Shown here: positions 25,379 through 34,197 of the stretch, in pieces
Layout: each line of letters opens with the position of its first letter
Position numbering within the stretch: the first letter of the stretch is position 1
Source: CAIVPM01 sp964477265
Lineage (GTDB): Bacteria > Bacteroidota > Bacteroidia > Chitinophagales > Chitinophagaceae
Assembly: GCA_964477265.1 (NCBI GenBank)
Contig: CAYZDJ010000012.1
Location: 1 to 64,000 of the forward strand
DNA length: 64,000 nt
Direction of reading: 5' to 3'
Program-made: the position numbers and the translations under genes
Notes under the pieces: model-generated
Database searches by the model: none
Told to the model about the DNA's origin: nothing
What the model saw: the letters and a program-made list of their open reading frames with translations, nothing else

Positions 25379-26500
25379 ATGAAGAAAATTGGTGTTGCTG
25401 TAATTACAATTTTATTGTTTTCCTGCAAAAACAAACCAACAGACCTTAATACAGATGCAGCTATAAAACCCAATGAATTTATAAAAGCATTTAAAGTAAT
25501 AGATGGTACTTTTAATGCCTATGACAGCAATATTTTTAAGCTTGCAGATACAGGAACTATAAACCATAAATTGCTGTCCAGGTTTGTGCCTGATTCAATT
25601 GTAAATAAATTAACTGGTGGTGATAAAAAAACTATTTTCCACTCACTTGGTCGTATTGCAAAACCTACTGAAACATATATTTTATTGTTGAGTGTAAAGA
25701 ACAAAAAACCTTATGTTTCAACAATTGTGTTCGATAAGGAAAATAAATTTCTTGCCGAAGAAGATTTGCTTTTAATTCATAATGATGATGAAGGATATAA
25801 GTATAATTTATCGATTAACAGGGAGCCAACTTTTTTTGTGGGCAGGGAAAAAATGGTGAACGACAAGGAAATAAAATTTACAAGAACAGGCTGGATTTTT
25901 AATGGTAAAAATTTTGTTGCAGCAGTTAAAGAAAGCAATGAAAGAAGTGATAAGGCAATGCCAATTATCAATCCTATTGATAGCTTTATAAGATACAATT
26001 TATATAGTGGAAATTATGTGCAGGATGATAGAAATTTTATATCGTTAAGGGATGGTAAAACAAAAAATGAATACCTGTTTTTTTTGCATATAGAAAAAAA
26101 TGATGGCAATTGTATAGGAGAGTTAAAGGGTACAATGCAATTGACTGATAGCACACACGCTGTATATAGTTTTGCAGGCGACCCTTGCTCTATTGATTTT
26201 ACATTTGAAAGGAATAATATTGTGATAAAAGAAAAGGGGAGTTGTGGCAACAGGCGTGGTATGGATTGCTTTTTTGATGATGCTTATGCAAAGAAAAAAG
26301 AAGCAAAAAAACAATTGCCAAAAACATCGCTGCTAACTGTTGCACCACCACAGGCAAAGCCAAAGCAGCCAGTTAAAATTGTTAATCCTGCAAAACCTTT
26401 TTTATTGCCAACACAGCAAGTTAAACCTAAGCCTTCCAGCAAACCAAAAGCAGCACCAAAGCCAGCTGCAAAACCAGATGACAATCCTTACGGAAATTAA
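25379..26500 (+). CDS. Hypothetical lipoprotein with Pro/Lys-rich tail
   Basis: 373 residues. The N-terminus (MKKIGVAVITILLFSCKNK) is a lipoprotein signal with Cys at position 16. The body, to about residue 300, has no domain I recognise; the last 70 residues are low-complexity Pro/Lys/Ala (e.g. KPKPSSKPKAAPKPAAK), perhaps a cell-wall-spanning or extended linker. It stands alone between the ribosomal terminator and a repeat-containing gap. Confidence 0.75.
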   Translation: MKKIGVAVITILLFSCKNKPTDLNTDAAIKPNEFIKAFKVIDGTFNAYDSNIFKLADTGTINHKLLSRFVPDSIVNKLTGGDKKTIFHSLGRIAKPTETYILLLSVKNKKPYVSTIVFDKENKFLAEEDLLLIHNDDEGYKYNLSINREPTFFVGREKMVNDKEIKFTRTGWIFNGKNFVAAVKESNERSDKAMPIINPIDSFIRYNLYSGNYVQDDRNFISLRDGKTKNEYLFFLHIEKNDGNCIGELKGTMQLTDSTHAVYSFAGDPCSIDFTFERNNIVIKEKGSCGNRRGMDCFFDDAYAKKKEAKKQLPKTSLLTVAPPQAKPKQPVKIVNPAKPFLLPTQQVKPKPSSKPKAAPKPAAKPDDNPYGN

Positions 26501-26504
26501 ACTT

Positions 26505-26645
26505 CTCACAGATAACACAGATAGCACTGATAAATGGAGTTAAATGATTTATTTGGTAAATTTTAATGTTGCATTTTTAAAAGATAAAGAATCTATAATT
26601 AGAAAAATAAATTAAGGTATCAGAGTTATCTGTGATATCTAAGAG
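26505..26645. repeat. CACAGATAACACAGAT-family inverted repeats
   Basis: CTCACAGATAACACAGATAG at 26506 faces TATCAGAGTTATCTGTGATA at about 26617, an imperfect inverted pair spanning most of the gap between the lipoprotein and the Smr-domain gene. Same word family as at 52863 and 58141. Confidence 0.65.
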
Positions 26646-26653
26646 AAAAGAAA

Positions 26654-27682
26654 ATGAAATACCAAATAGGAGACGATATAATTGTATTGCATAGCAATGA
26701 GGAAGGAAAGGTGGTTGATATAATCAGCGATAAAATGGTGATGATAGAAATACGTGGTGTTAAATTTCCTGCATATATGGATCAGATTGATTTTCCATAT
26801 TTCTACCGTTTCAGCAAAAAGAAAGTTGTAGAAGAAAAGCAAAAACCTGCAAAGATTTTTATTGATAACATTCCAAAGGAAAAGCCACAGCCCAATAAAA
26901 TCAATACTCCCGATGGTGTATGGCTTGTGTTTATACCAAAGTTTAATTTTGATGAGTTTGACGATGAATATGTAGAAACACTAAAAATCCATTTAGTAAA
27001 TAAAACAAAGGTTGGATATAAATTTATTTATGAAAATGATTTGGCAGGACGAACAGGTTTTGAATTGCAAAATGAAGTATTGCCTTTTCACGATTTTTAC
27101 ATTCACGATTTACCTTTTGAAAATGTAAACGATTCTCCAAGCTTTAATTTTGTCTTTAGCCTTAGCAAGCAAAATAAATTAAAGAATGATAGTTTTGAAA
27201 CATCGCTGAAACTTAAGGCCAAACAGGTTTTCAATGCTATTGAAAAAATGAAACAAAGCAATGAGCCAACCTTCAGTTACAAATTATTTGATGAATATCC
27301 TGACAGGATTTTTGAACCATCATTAAGCTTGGACAAACTTGCCAGCAAAGGCTTTAAAATTTATGAAGCATCAAAATACAAAGACAATATTGATGTTGCA
27401 AGAACTGTTGTTGACCTGCATATTGAAAAATTGATTGATGACTTTTCTTCAAAATCGAATGGGGAGATTTTAAACATACAGTTAAAGGAATTTGAAAAAT
27501 GGTACAACCTTGCCGTGTTAAATAAATTAGATAAGTTTACTGTAATACATGGTTTAGGCAAAGGAAAACTTAAGGAAGAAATACATCATTTATTAAAGCA
27601 AAGAAAAGAAGTAAAAAGCTTTGTAAACCAATACACACAGGCATTTGGCTATGGTGCCACAGAAATATACTTTGAAAAATAG
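26654..27682 (+). CDS. Smr-domain protein with DUF2027-like N-terminus
   Basis: 342 residues. The N-terminal 60 residues (KYQIGDDIIVLHSNEEGKVV) resemble the small barrel of DUF2027 proteins; the C-terminal 90 residues are an Smr domain with VVDLHIEKL near 254 and the loop VIHGLGKGKLKEEI near 300. Smr domains are nucleic-acid nicking or binding modules found alone or at the end of MutS2. Without MutS ATPase parts, RNA/DNA binding or cleavage is likely but the substrate is unknown. Confidence 0.87.
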   Translation: MKYQIGDDIIVLHSNEEGKVVDIISDKMVMIEIRGVKFPAYMDQIDFPYFYRFSKKKVVEEKQKPAKIFIDNIPKEKPQPNKINTPDGVWLVFIPKFNFDEFDDEYVETLKIHLVNKTKVGYKFIYENDLAGRTGFELQNEVLPFHDFYIHDLPFENVNDSPSFNFVFSLSKQNKLKNDSFETSLKLKAKQVFNAIEKMKQSNEPTFSYKLFDEYPDRIFEPSLSLDKLASKGFKIYEASKYKDNIDVARTVVDLHIEKLIDDFSSKSNGEILNIQLKEFEKWYNLAVLNKLDKFTVIHGLGKGKLKEEIHHLLKQRKEVKSFVNQYTQAFGYGATEIYFEK

Positions 27683-27688
27683 TATATT

Positions 27689-27752
27689 AAACCTATAAGG
27701 TTTATCGTAAAACTTTTAAACGTTTAAAGAACAAGTAAAACCTTATAGGTTT
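27689..27752. repeat. 15-bp perfect inverted repeat around AACGTT core
   Basis: AAACCTATAAGGTTT (27689-27703) and its exact reverse complement AAACCTTATAGGTTT (27738-27752) flank a 34-base spacer that itself contains TTTAAACGTTTAAAG. The whole folds into a nested hairpin after the Smr gene; it may be a terminator or an intergenic repeat. Confidence 0.75.
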
Positions 27753-27813
27753 TGATATATTTTAAAATATTACAATTCAATGACAGTTCTTTTTTTCAGT
27801 CAGTTACTTTCGC

Positions 27814-30030
27814 ATGATGAAATATACTTTATTACTTGCGACTATCCTTTTTAGCACCCTTACTTTCTCTCAGGAAAAACACTTAAAAAACATTACCAAG
27901 CTAACCTTTGGAGGAGATAATGCAGAAGCATACTTTAGCCCAAATGGCAAGATGCTTACCATGCAGGTAACCAATAAAGCAATGGGTTTAAGCTGCGACC
28001 AGATTTATACCTTAAACCTTACAGACACACCTTATGCAACCAATAAATTAAAGCTACTCTCTACTGGCAAAGGCAGAACAACCTGCTCTTTTTTTATGCC
28101 AGATGGCAAGCACGTTTTATATGCATCTACACATGCCAATGATGCAAGTTGCCCAGCACCACCAAAACAAAGAAGTGATGGAAAATATTTATGGCCAGTA
28201 TATGCCGAGTTTGATATTTATGTAGCCGATTTGAATGGAAAAATTGTAAAGCAATTAACCAACTCAAAAGGCTATGATGCAGAAGCAGTAGTATCTCCAG
28301 ATGGAAAGAAGATTGCATTCACCAGCACACGCAGCGGCGATTTGGAAATTTATACAATGGATATTGATGGTAAAAATGTAAAGCAAATCACCAATGGTTT
28401 GGGTTATGATGGTGGGGCTTTTTTCTCTCATGACAGCAAGAAGCTTGTGTTCAGGGCATCTCGTCCAAAAACTGAAGAAGATATTGCAGACTATAAAGCT
28501 TTATTAAAAGAAAATTTGGTTGCACCAACCAATATGGAAATTTATACCTGCAATATAGATGGCAGCAACCTTAAACAAATAACGCATTTGGGCAAAGCCA
28601 ATTGGGCTCCATATTTTTTGCCAAATGATAAAGGCATTATCTTCTCTTCAAACCACCACTCAAAGCGTGGTTACGATTTTCATTTATACACTGTAGATAC
28701 AAATGGCAATAACCTTGAGCAAATAACTTATCAAAGCGAGTTCAACGCATTTGCCATGTTTAGCCACGATGGAAAGAAATTGGTTTTTTCAAGTAATCGC
28801 CAGCAAGATGCACCACACGAAACCAATGTTTTTATGGCAGATTGGGTTGATGGAGATGCAACTGAAAATGCAAATACATCTAACCTGAAAAAACATATTG
28901 GCTATTTAGCAAGCGATGATTTACAAGGAAGAATGGCAGGAAGTGAGAATGAAAGAAAAGCTGCAACCTATATTGCACAAGCCTTTCAGGCAAATGGATT
29001 AGTAACATATAAATCAAAAAATTATTTGCATCCTTTTGATTATACATTTTCAAAAAATCCACATGACGATTCTGTAAAAGAAAAAGTAAATGCCAATAAT
29101 GTTGTTGGATACATTGACAACAAAAGCAACAAGACAATTGTTATTGGTGCTCATTACGACCATTTGGGCAATAATGAACACCACCATTCTACAAAACCAA
29201 ACTCAACCGACATACATAATGGTGCAGATGATAATGCTAGTGGAGTAGCTGCTGTTATTGAATTATCAAGGATGTTGAGTAAGAATAAGACAAAGGAAAA
29301 TGCCAATTATATTTTTGTATGTTTTTCTGGTGAGGAGGATGGCTTACTGGGTAGCAAGCAATTTGCAGATGACCTTAAAAAGGAAAATGTGAATGTTGTA
29401 GCAATGTTTAATATGGATATGATAGGAAGGTTGGATAGCCTTAATAATTTAATAGTTGGTGGCATTGGCACATCACCATCATTTGGAGAAATAGTACAAA
29501 GAAATAAACCTGCAGGTTTTGCTATAACGCTTGATAGCAGTGGCGTTGGCCCTACTGACCATACATCTTTTTACTTAAAGAATATTCCTGTGTTAAACTT
29601 TTTTACAGGCACACACACCGATTATCATAAGCCAAGCGATGATGAAAATAAAATAAATTATACAGGCGAAACAAAAATTGTTGATTATATCTTCAGGTTG
29701 ATAAATGAAGTAAGTAACAAAGATGTTGTTGAATTTACCAAAACTAAAACCACTACTGGCAAAACTGCACCAAAATATAAAGTTACTTTAGGCATTATGC
29801 CAGATTATAAAGACTATGGCGATGGCTTGCACATTGAAGCAGTGATTGATGGCAGGGCTGCACAAAAAGCAGGATTGAAGGATGGCGACATTCTTTTAAA
29901 AATTGGTGATTGTGCTATTAAGGAAGTATATAGCTATATGGATTGCTTGTCTAAAATTACCAGTGGCGAAACCAAAGAAGTTACTTACTCTCGTGGTGGA
30001 GTTGAGTATAAAGCAATGGTAAGTTTCTAA
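27814..30030 (+). CDS. Secreted M28 metallopeptidase with beta-propeller and PDZ
   Basis: 738 residues. A signal peptide (LLLATILFSTLTFSQ) is followed by TolB/PD40-type propeller repeats (about 30-340; SPDGKKIAFTSTRSGD is typical), an M28 peptidase domain (about 355-640) and a PDZ-like domain (about 650-738; AQKAGLKDGDILLKI). Zinc-ligand motifs are visible: GAHYDH near 447, GADDNASG near 469, SGEEDG near 507, MDMIG near 535 and TDYHKPSDD near 602. It is probably a periplasmic or surface aminopeptidase. A TACTTTCG box ends 2 bases before the first ATG, so the second ATG (27817) or a leaderless start is possible. Confidence 0.92.
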   Translation: MMKYTLLLATILFSTLTFSQEKHLKNITKLTFGGDNAEAYFSPNGKMLTMQVTNKAMGLSCDQIYTLNLTDTPYATNKLKLLSTGKGRTTCSFFMPDGKHVLYASTHANDASCPAPPKQRSDGKYLWPVYAEFDIYVADLNGKIVKQLTNSKGYDAEAVVSPDGKKIAFTSTRSGDLEIYTMDIDGKNVKQITNGLGYDGGAFFSHDSKKLVFRASRPKTEEDIADYKALLKENLVAPTNMEIYTCNIDGSNLKQITHLGKANWAPYFLPNDKGIIFSSNHHSKRGYDFHLYTVDTNGNNLEQITYQSEFNAFAMFSHDGKKLVFSSNRQQDAPHETNVFMADWVDGDATENANTSNLKKHIGYLASDDLQGRMAGSENERKAATYIAQAFQANGLVTYKSKNYLHPFDYTFSKNPHDDSVKEKVNANNVVGYIDNKSNKTIVIGAHYDHLGNNEHHHSTKPNSTDIHNGADDNASGVAAVIELSRMLSKNKTKENANYIFVCFSGEEDGLLGSKQFADDLKKENVNVVAMFNMDMIGRLDSLNNLIVGGIGTSPSFGEIVQRNKPAGFAITLDSSGVGPTDHTSFYLKNIPVLNFFTGTHTDYHKPSDDENKINYTGETKIVDYIFRLINEVSNKDVVEFTKTKTTTGKTAPKYKVTLGIMPDYKDYGDGLHIEAVIDGRAAQKAGLKDGDILLKIGDCAIKEVYSYMDCLSKITSGETKEVTYSRGGVEYKAMVSF

Positions 30031-30138
30031 ACAGCACAATATTTTATTTTGAGTTGTGAGGATACAAAACCAATTGGCTCTTATTTAAATCGTTAAAACG
30101 ATTAACGAAATGTCCAATTCAATAGCCCACGACTTAAG

Positions 30139-30194
30139 CCCACGACTTTAGTCGTGGGTTATATGATAATATTATTGGTAATGGCTTTAGCCAT
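30139..30194. repeat. Two hairpin repeats after the M28 gene
   Basis: CCCACGACTTTAGTCGTGGG (30139-30158) and ATGGCTTTAGCCAT (30181-30194) are two near-perfect palindromes in the 281-base gap. A third CCCACGACTTAAG lies just upstream. They look like intergenic repeat hairpins and could also serve as terminators. Confidence 0.65.
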
Positions 30195-30311
30195 TTAATG
30201 GCAAAATGATATTTTAATTGTTGCATTTCCTCACCATACACTAAAAGTAAAATGTTATGCACCTTCTAAACTTATGGTGTAAACCCATACTTTTATCTCC
30301 AAACTTTCAAA

Positions 30312-31913
30312 ATGGCTTTAAGCAGAATTTGGTGTGCATTTATTATTATAGCAATCAGCGTTGCAGGGTATAAATATTTCTTTACTGCAAGTAATCAAAA
30401 AATATTTAGCCAGATGGTTGTTGGTAAAAAAATGGATACTGCATATACCAAAACCATTGATAGTGCTGCATTGCCAGCTATTGTTGCCACAACGCTTTTA
30501 AAGGATAATGAAATTGTTTTAGGCAATCAGAAGTATTTTAGGAAGTCAAGTGTCAATTATTCTTTTTCTATTTCAGATAGCTCTTTTGAGCATAACGATT
30601 TTAGCCCCAAAAACTATGGCTCCAAAGCTGGTGTAATTGACTATGAATTTCTTCCAATCGAAGTAAAAATTTCGTTGAAAAAAAATAGTGCTGCGTTTTA
30701 TAATAATATTAGTTATGAAAAACGAGCAACCAATAAATATTTTGTTTGCAGTGAGCAGCAAGCCAATGGAATGCTTGAAACCTGCACAGATAGTGTAAAC
30801 ATTTGCATAGGCTTGATAGGCATTATGGCTTTTTTTATGGGCATTATGAGTATTGCTGAAAAAGCAGGTGGCATAAGATTGTTATCAAAAATGATTGCAC
30901 CTTTTTTTACAAAGCTTTTTCCCGAAGTGCCAAAAAACCACCCTGCTATGGGTTTTATGATGCTTAACTATGCAGCCAACCTTTTAGGCTTAGATAGTGC
31001 AGCTACACCATTTGGACTTAAAGCTATGCAAAGCCTGCAGGAAATAAATCCAGACAAAGACACTGCAAGCAAATCGCAGATAATGTTTTTGTGCCTGCAT
31101 GCAGCAGGCTTAACGCTCATACCTGTAAGCATTATAGCTGTTCGCAATAAAATGGGTGCCACCGACCCAACAGATATTTTCATCCCTTGCCTCATCACCA
31201 CTTTTGTAGGCACTATTGCAGCCATGCTTATTGTTTCGTTTAAGCAAAAAATTAAGTTGCTGCAACCAGCCATTGTAGCTTGGATTTTGGGTATTGCAGT
31301 TTTATTAACCTTATTGGTAATGTATGTGCAGTATGTACGTAATCATTATGGCAACGAGGCTGTAAGCAATTTCAGTAGTGCATTGGGTTGTGGTATTTTA
31401 TTAGTTATTATTGGGGCAATTGTAGCAGGCGGTATGTATAAAAAAATAGATGTGTTCGATGCGTTTGTAGATGGTGCAAAAGACGGCTTTTATACTGCGG
31501 TAAAGATTATTCCTTTTTTGGTGGGTATGCTGGTAGCTATAAGTATGCTACGCATAAGTGGCACTTTCGATGTGGTATTGCTGGGCATGAAAAACTTTTT
31601 TACCATGCTTGGTTTCGATACTCGTTTTGTAGATGCTTTGCCAACTGCCATGGTGCGTCCTTTAAGTGGGCAGGGTAGTAGAGGTTTAATGATTGATACC
31701 ATTAAAACCTATGGCCCAAACTCTTTTGCAGCAACACTTTCAGGCATTATACAAGGCTGTAGCGATACTACTTTGTACATTGTTGCATTGTATTATGGCA
31801 GTGTTTCTATCAAAAATATTCGTTACTCAATTGTAGCCATGCTGCTTGCCGATTTAGTGGCTTTGGTAACAGCTATTCTGCTTTGTTATTATTTTTTTGT
31901 AAGTAGGGTATAG
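30312..31913 (+). CDS. SpmA/SpmB fusion (nucleoside recognition domain protein)
   Basis: 533 residues. From about residue 165 the sequence follows SpmA (MLNYAANLLGLDSAATPFGL, AAGLTLIPVSIIAVR) and then SpmB (FVDGAKDGFYTAVKIIPFLVGML, RPLSGQGSRGLMID), with many membrane segments. In Bacillus these are two spore-maturation genes; in non-sporulating Bacteroidota they occur fused and the role is unknown. Here a segment of about 130 residues (30-165), hydrophilic and without a recognised domain, lies between the first membrane helix and the SpmA part, making the protein longer than I would expect for the fusion. Confidence 0.88.
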   Translation: MALSRIWCAFIIIAISVAGYKYFFTASNQKIFSQMVVGKKMDTAYTKTIDSAALPAIVATTLLKDNEIVLGNQKYFRKSSVNYSFSISDSSFEHNDFSPKNYGSKAGVIDYEFLPIEVKISLKKNSAAFYNNISYEKRATNKYFVCSEQQANGMLETCTDSVNICIGLIGIMAFFMGIMSIAEKAGGIRLLSKMIAPFFTKLFPEVPKNHPAMGFMMLNYAANLLGLDSAATPFGLKAMQSLQEINPDKDTASKSQIMFLCLHAAGLTLIPVSIIAVRNKMGATDPTDIFIPCLITTFVGTIAAMLIVSFKQKIKLLQPAIVAWILGIAVLLTLLVMYVQYVRNHYGNEAVSNFSSALGCGILLVIIGAIVAGGMYKKIDVFDAFVDGAKDGFYTAVKIIPFLVGMLVAISMLRISGTFDVVLLGMKNFFTMLGFDTRFVDALPTAMVRPLSGQGSRGLMIDTIKTYGPNSFAATLSGIIQGCSDTTLYIVALYYGSVSIKNIRYSIVAMLLADLVALVTAILLCYYFFVSRV

Positions 31914-32064
31914 GTTAGTGCTATATGCTTTTGGGGCTGTCACCTTTATTTCTTAGTTCATCTTCGGTTCCTGCTTTTCGCTACAAGTCCTCGCTGCACT
32001 TCGTTTCGCTGTGGGCTTTCCGCTTCAAGCAGGCAGCCATTCAGCAATGGAAATGCTATAAACA

Positions 32065-32098
32065 AACTTCCCGAAAGTTTTAAAACTTTCGGGAAGTT
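32065..32098. terminator. 34-bp perfect palindrome, likely bidirectional terminator
   Basis: AACTTCCCGAAAGTTTT is immediately followed by its exact reverse complement (17 + 17 bases, no mismatch). It lies in the convergent gap between the SpmAB gene (plus) and the T9SS genes (minus), so it can act as a terminator for either strand, and it also looks like an intergenic repeat. Confidence 0.65.
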
Positions 32099-32107
32099 GC
32101 AATCATT

Positions 32108-32615
32108 GTTGGTCAAAAGACACAACAATGGCGAAGACCAACAAAGACTGAATTATTGATTTTGTTATATCAAACCATTTGTGAAACCCAACCAATGACA
32201 ACCCCTTTTTTGATGCATTAATTTTAACTAAGTGATGATGCCATTAAAAGTAGTTTGGTTTTATATCCACGCAGGTCTTCGCTTCCATCTTCGCCTATGT
32301 TATATGTTTTTCACCAACATCGAAATGTAAACATTGTTGGTCACGATACACAACAATGCGAAGACAACAAAGACTGAATAGACCTCTTTCATAATAGATT
32401 CTATGTATTTATATAAAACTCAACAGTGACAGTCATTGCGAAGGTTCGTGCCTGAAGCAATCTGCATGAAATAGTTTAGATTGCTTCGTTGGGCAAGAAC
32501 CCAATCTCGCAATGACTTACAGCAAAATTTATTCAACCTATTATGAAAGAGGTCTAATGGCATAGTTGGTCAAAAGACACAACAATACGAAGACAACAAA
32601 GACTGGTAAAGAAAC
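32108..32615. repeat. Three GTTGGTC...ACAACAATG repeats
   Basis: Copies of a ~45-base unit begin at about 32108, 32337 and 32574: GTTGGTC, then ACACAACAAT, GCGAAGAC and AACAAAGACTG. In the first copy TTGTTGGTC and GACCAACAA are exact reverse complements, giving a 9-bp stem that the later copies have partly lost. The second and third copies flank the MITE-like element. Confidence 0.75.
32379..32556. mobile_element. MITE-like element with 19-bp perfect terminal inverted repeats
   Basis: TAGACCTCTTTCATAATAG (32379-32397) and its exact reverse complement (32538-32556) bound 178 non-coding bases. Inside, GTCATTGCGA...AAGCAATCT faces AGATTGCTTCG...TCGCAATGAC, so most of the element folds back on itself. 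A diverged inverted copy is at 13833-14008. No transposase is in the window, so any mobility would need one in trans. Confidence 0.75.
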
Positions 32616-32673
32616 ATTGCCTTAGTGTGTTTATATTGAAACGAAAACTTACAAGCGAAGGCAACTAATGAAA

Positions 32674-34197
32674 CTATTGCACAATAAGCTTTTCGTTAAA
32701 CACATTGTTTTGTTTATTAAAAATATTCAACAAATAAATCCCTTTGGGTAAAGAAGATATATTGAGTTGATAAACGTTGCTGTTATTGCTAAGGTTTGTG
32801 CCTGTGGCAATTTGCTGCCCCAAATAGTTTAACAATCTTACCTCTTTAATATCATTACCCACAATATTCACTACCTCTTTAGCAGGATTAGGATAAACAC
32901 TAACACCATTCCTAATTCCTAATTCCACATTCCTAATTTGGCTATACTGTTTTTTTCCATCATTATCTACGCCAGTTAATCGATAGTAAAGCGTTAGTTG
33001 GTCGTTAGTTATTGGTAGTTTGTTATCAATAAAACTGTATTCATTCAACACTTTATTATTTGCCTTTACCTTCCCAATAGTTATAAAATCTTTACCATTT
33101 GTTGAGCGTTGTATATTAAAATGAGAAACGTTTATTTCATTCGCAGTTATCCAATCCATCTTTGCTTGTATAAGCCCCACCTTTGGAGGGGTTGGGGCAG
33201 CTGTAAATTGTATAAATTTTAAAGGCAGTGGTTGCACATTTATGCAAACAGTATCACTGCTGGTATAGCCATTTACTGTTTGGGTTAGCATATAGCAGGT
33301 GTTTACCAATGGATGCACCCAAAAGCCTGGTCTTGTGCTATCTATAGATATAGTGCCATTTTGCAGCCATTTTATGGTGTCTATCCCATTGGTGTAACTG
33401 CCTATAAATACACTATCTCCAATGTGTATAGATGTATCTCTGCCTGCATCTGCCTTTAAATTAAAGCTGTCTAAATTATATACTGCAATATCATCATAAT
33501 AATAATAAGCACTACCCATACCTGTATTTTGGAATTTAATACGTTTGGTAACCGTATAAGAATTTCTAAAATTACCTAAAGTTAGGTATTGCTCGCCACC
33601 TAGTGCAGTAAACACGCCACTTACTTTTACCCAATTGAGTGTATCAGCAATAATTGGATCACCATAATTATATACTTGTGGGGTGCGTAGCAAAGTATCG
33701 TAATTGGCAGTATCTACATAAGTAGCATTTTTGCTAAAAAACATACTCTGACTATTACAGGCTACAATATTGGGGTTTGCTAGATTAACATAACATTCAC
33801 CATAATATTTTTTATTAGCCCTTAAACTATCATATAGCTTAACTTCAAAGTAATGCAGTACTGAACCAAAGTGAAACATATCTATATAGGCATTGCCTGA
33901 TTTTGCTATTTGGTAACCTTTGCCACCTGCTAAATTATGATGAGGTACCCCCCCATAAATTGAATCATTAGAACAACTATTATGATATCCTGCATATCTA
34001 TGATCGGGTTTAAACCAGATATCTGGCTTTCCGTTCAAAACTTCAGCAAAATTTCTGTTATAAGGACAATTAGTATATTGTTCAAAACTAGGATTAGGTA
34101 CCAGATTGGTTTGGGCAAAAGTATCATTGAAAAAAAAGAAAACAAAACCCAATAGTAATAATTGGGTTTTGTTGCTTATGAAAGTTGCAGAGTTCAT
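32674..34197 (-). CDS. T9SS-sorted secreted protein, duplicate A
   Basis: 507 residues: signal peptide (LLLLGFVFFFFNDTFAQ), a jelly-roll or carbohydrate-binding-like region (NLVPNPSFEQYTNCPYN at its start, to about 245), a PKD/Ig-like segment (about 250-330; ADAGRDTSIHIGDSVFIG), a FnIII-like segment (FNIQRSTNGKDF), and a type A T9SS sorting domain (VYPNPAKEVV to the end). Secretion across the outer membrane is expected; the ligand is unknown. It pairs with duplicate B: residues from about 236 are identical and residues 20-135 are the most different. Linkers before the sorting domain coincide with intergenic repeat words. Confidence 0.88.
   Translation of the reverse strand: MNSATFISNKTQLLLLGFVFFFFNDTFAQTNLVPNPSFEQYTNCPYNRNFAEVLNGKPDIWFKPDHRYAGYHNSCSNDSIYGGVPHHNLAGGKGYQIAKSGNAYIDMFHFGSVLHYFEVKLYDSLRANKKYYGECYVNLANPNIVACNSQSMFFSKNATYVDTANYDTLLRTPQVYNYGDPIIADTLNWVKVSGVFTALGGEQYLTLGNFRNSYTVTKRIKFQNTGMGSAYYYYDDIAVYNLDSFNLKADAGRDTSIHIGDSVFIGSYTNGIDTIKWLQNGTISIDSTRPGFWVHPLVNTCYMLTQTVNGYTSSDTVCINVQPLPLKFIQFTAAPTPPKVGLIQAKMDWITANEINVSHFNIQRSTNGKDFITIGKVKANNKVLNEYSFIDNKLPITNDQLTLYYRLTGVDNDGKKQYSQIRNVELGIRNGVSVYPNPAKEVVNIVGNDIKEVRLLNYLGQQIATGTNLSNNSNVYQLNISSLPKGIYLLNIFNKQNNVFNEKLIVQ
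33174..33198. repeat. Intergenic-type repeat word inside coding sequence (A)
   Basis: GCCCCACCTTTGGAGGGG followed by TTGGGGC lies within the T9SS gene and encodes APTPPKVG in a linker. Further repeat words in the same gene are CCTAATT heptamers (32911-32938) and GTTAGTTATTGG words (32992-33025). Each has a partner 1,649 bases on in copy B. Confidence 0.6.

Larger units (their letters stand above)
31914..32673. other. Repeat-dense intergenic region
   Basis: 760 bases with no credible gene. It contains a TTTCCGCTTCAAGC-type repeat (about 31960-32045), a 34-bp perfect palindrome (32065-32098), three copies of a GTTGGTC...ACAACAATG repeat (about 32108, 32337, 32574), a MITE-like element (32379-32556), and from 32595 the start of the 1,649-bp tandem duplication. 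Confidence 0.8.
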
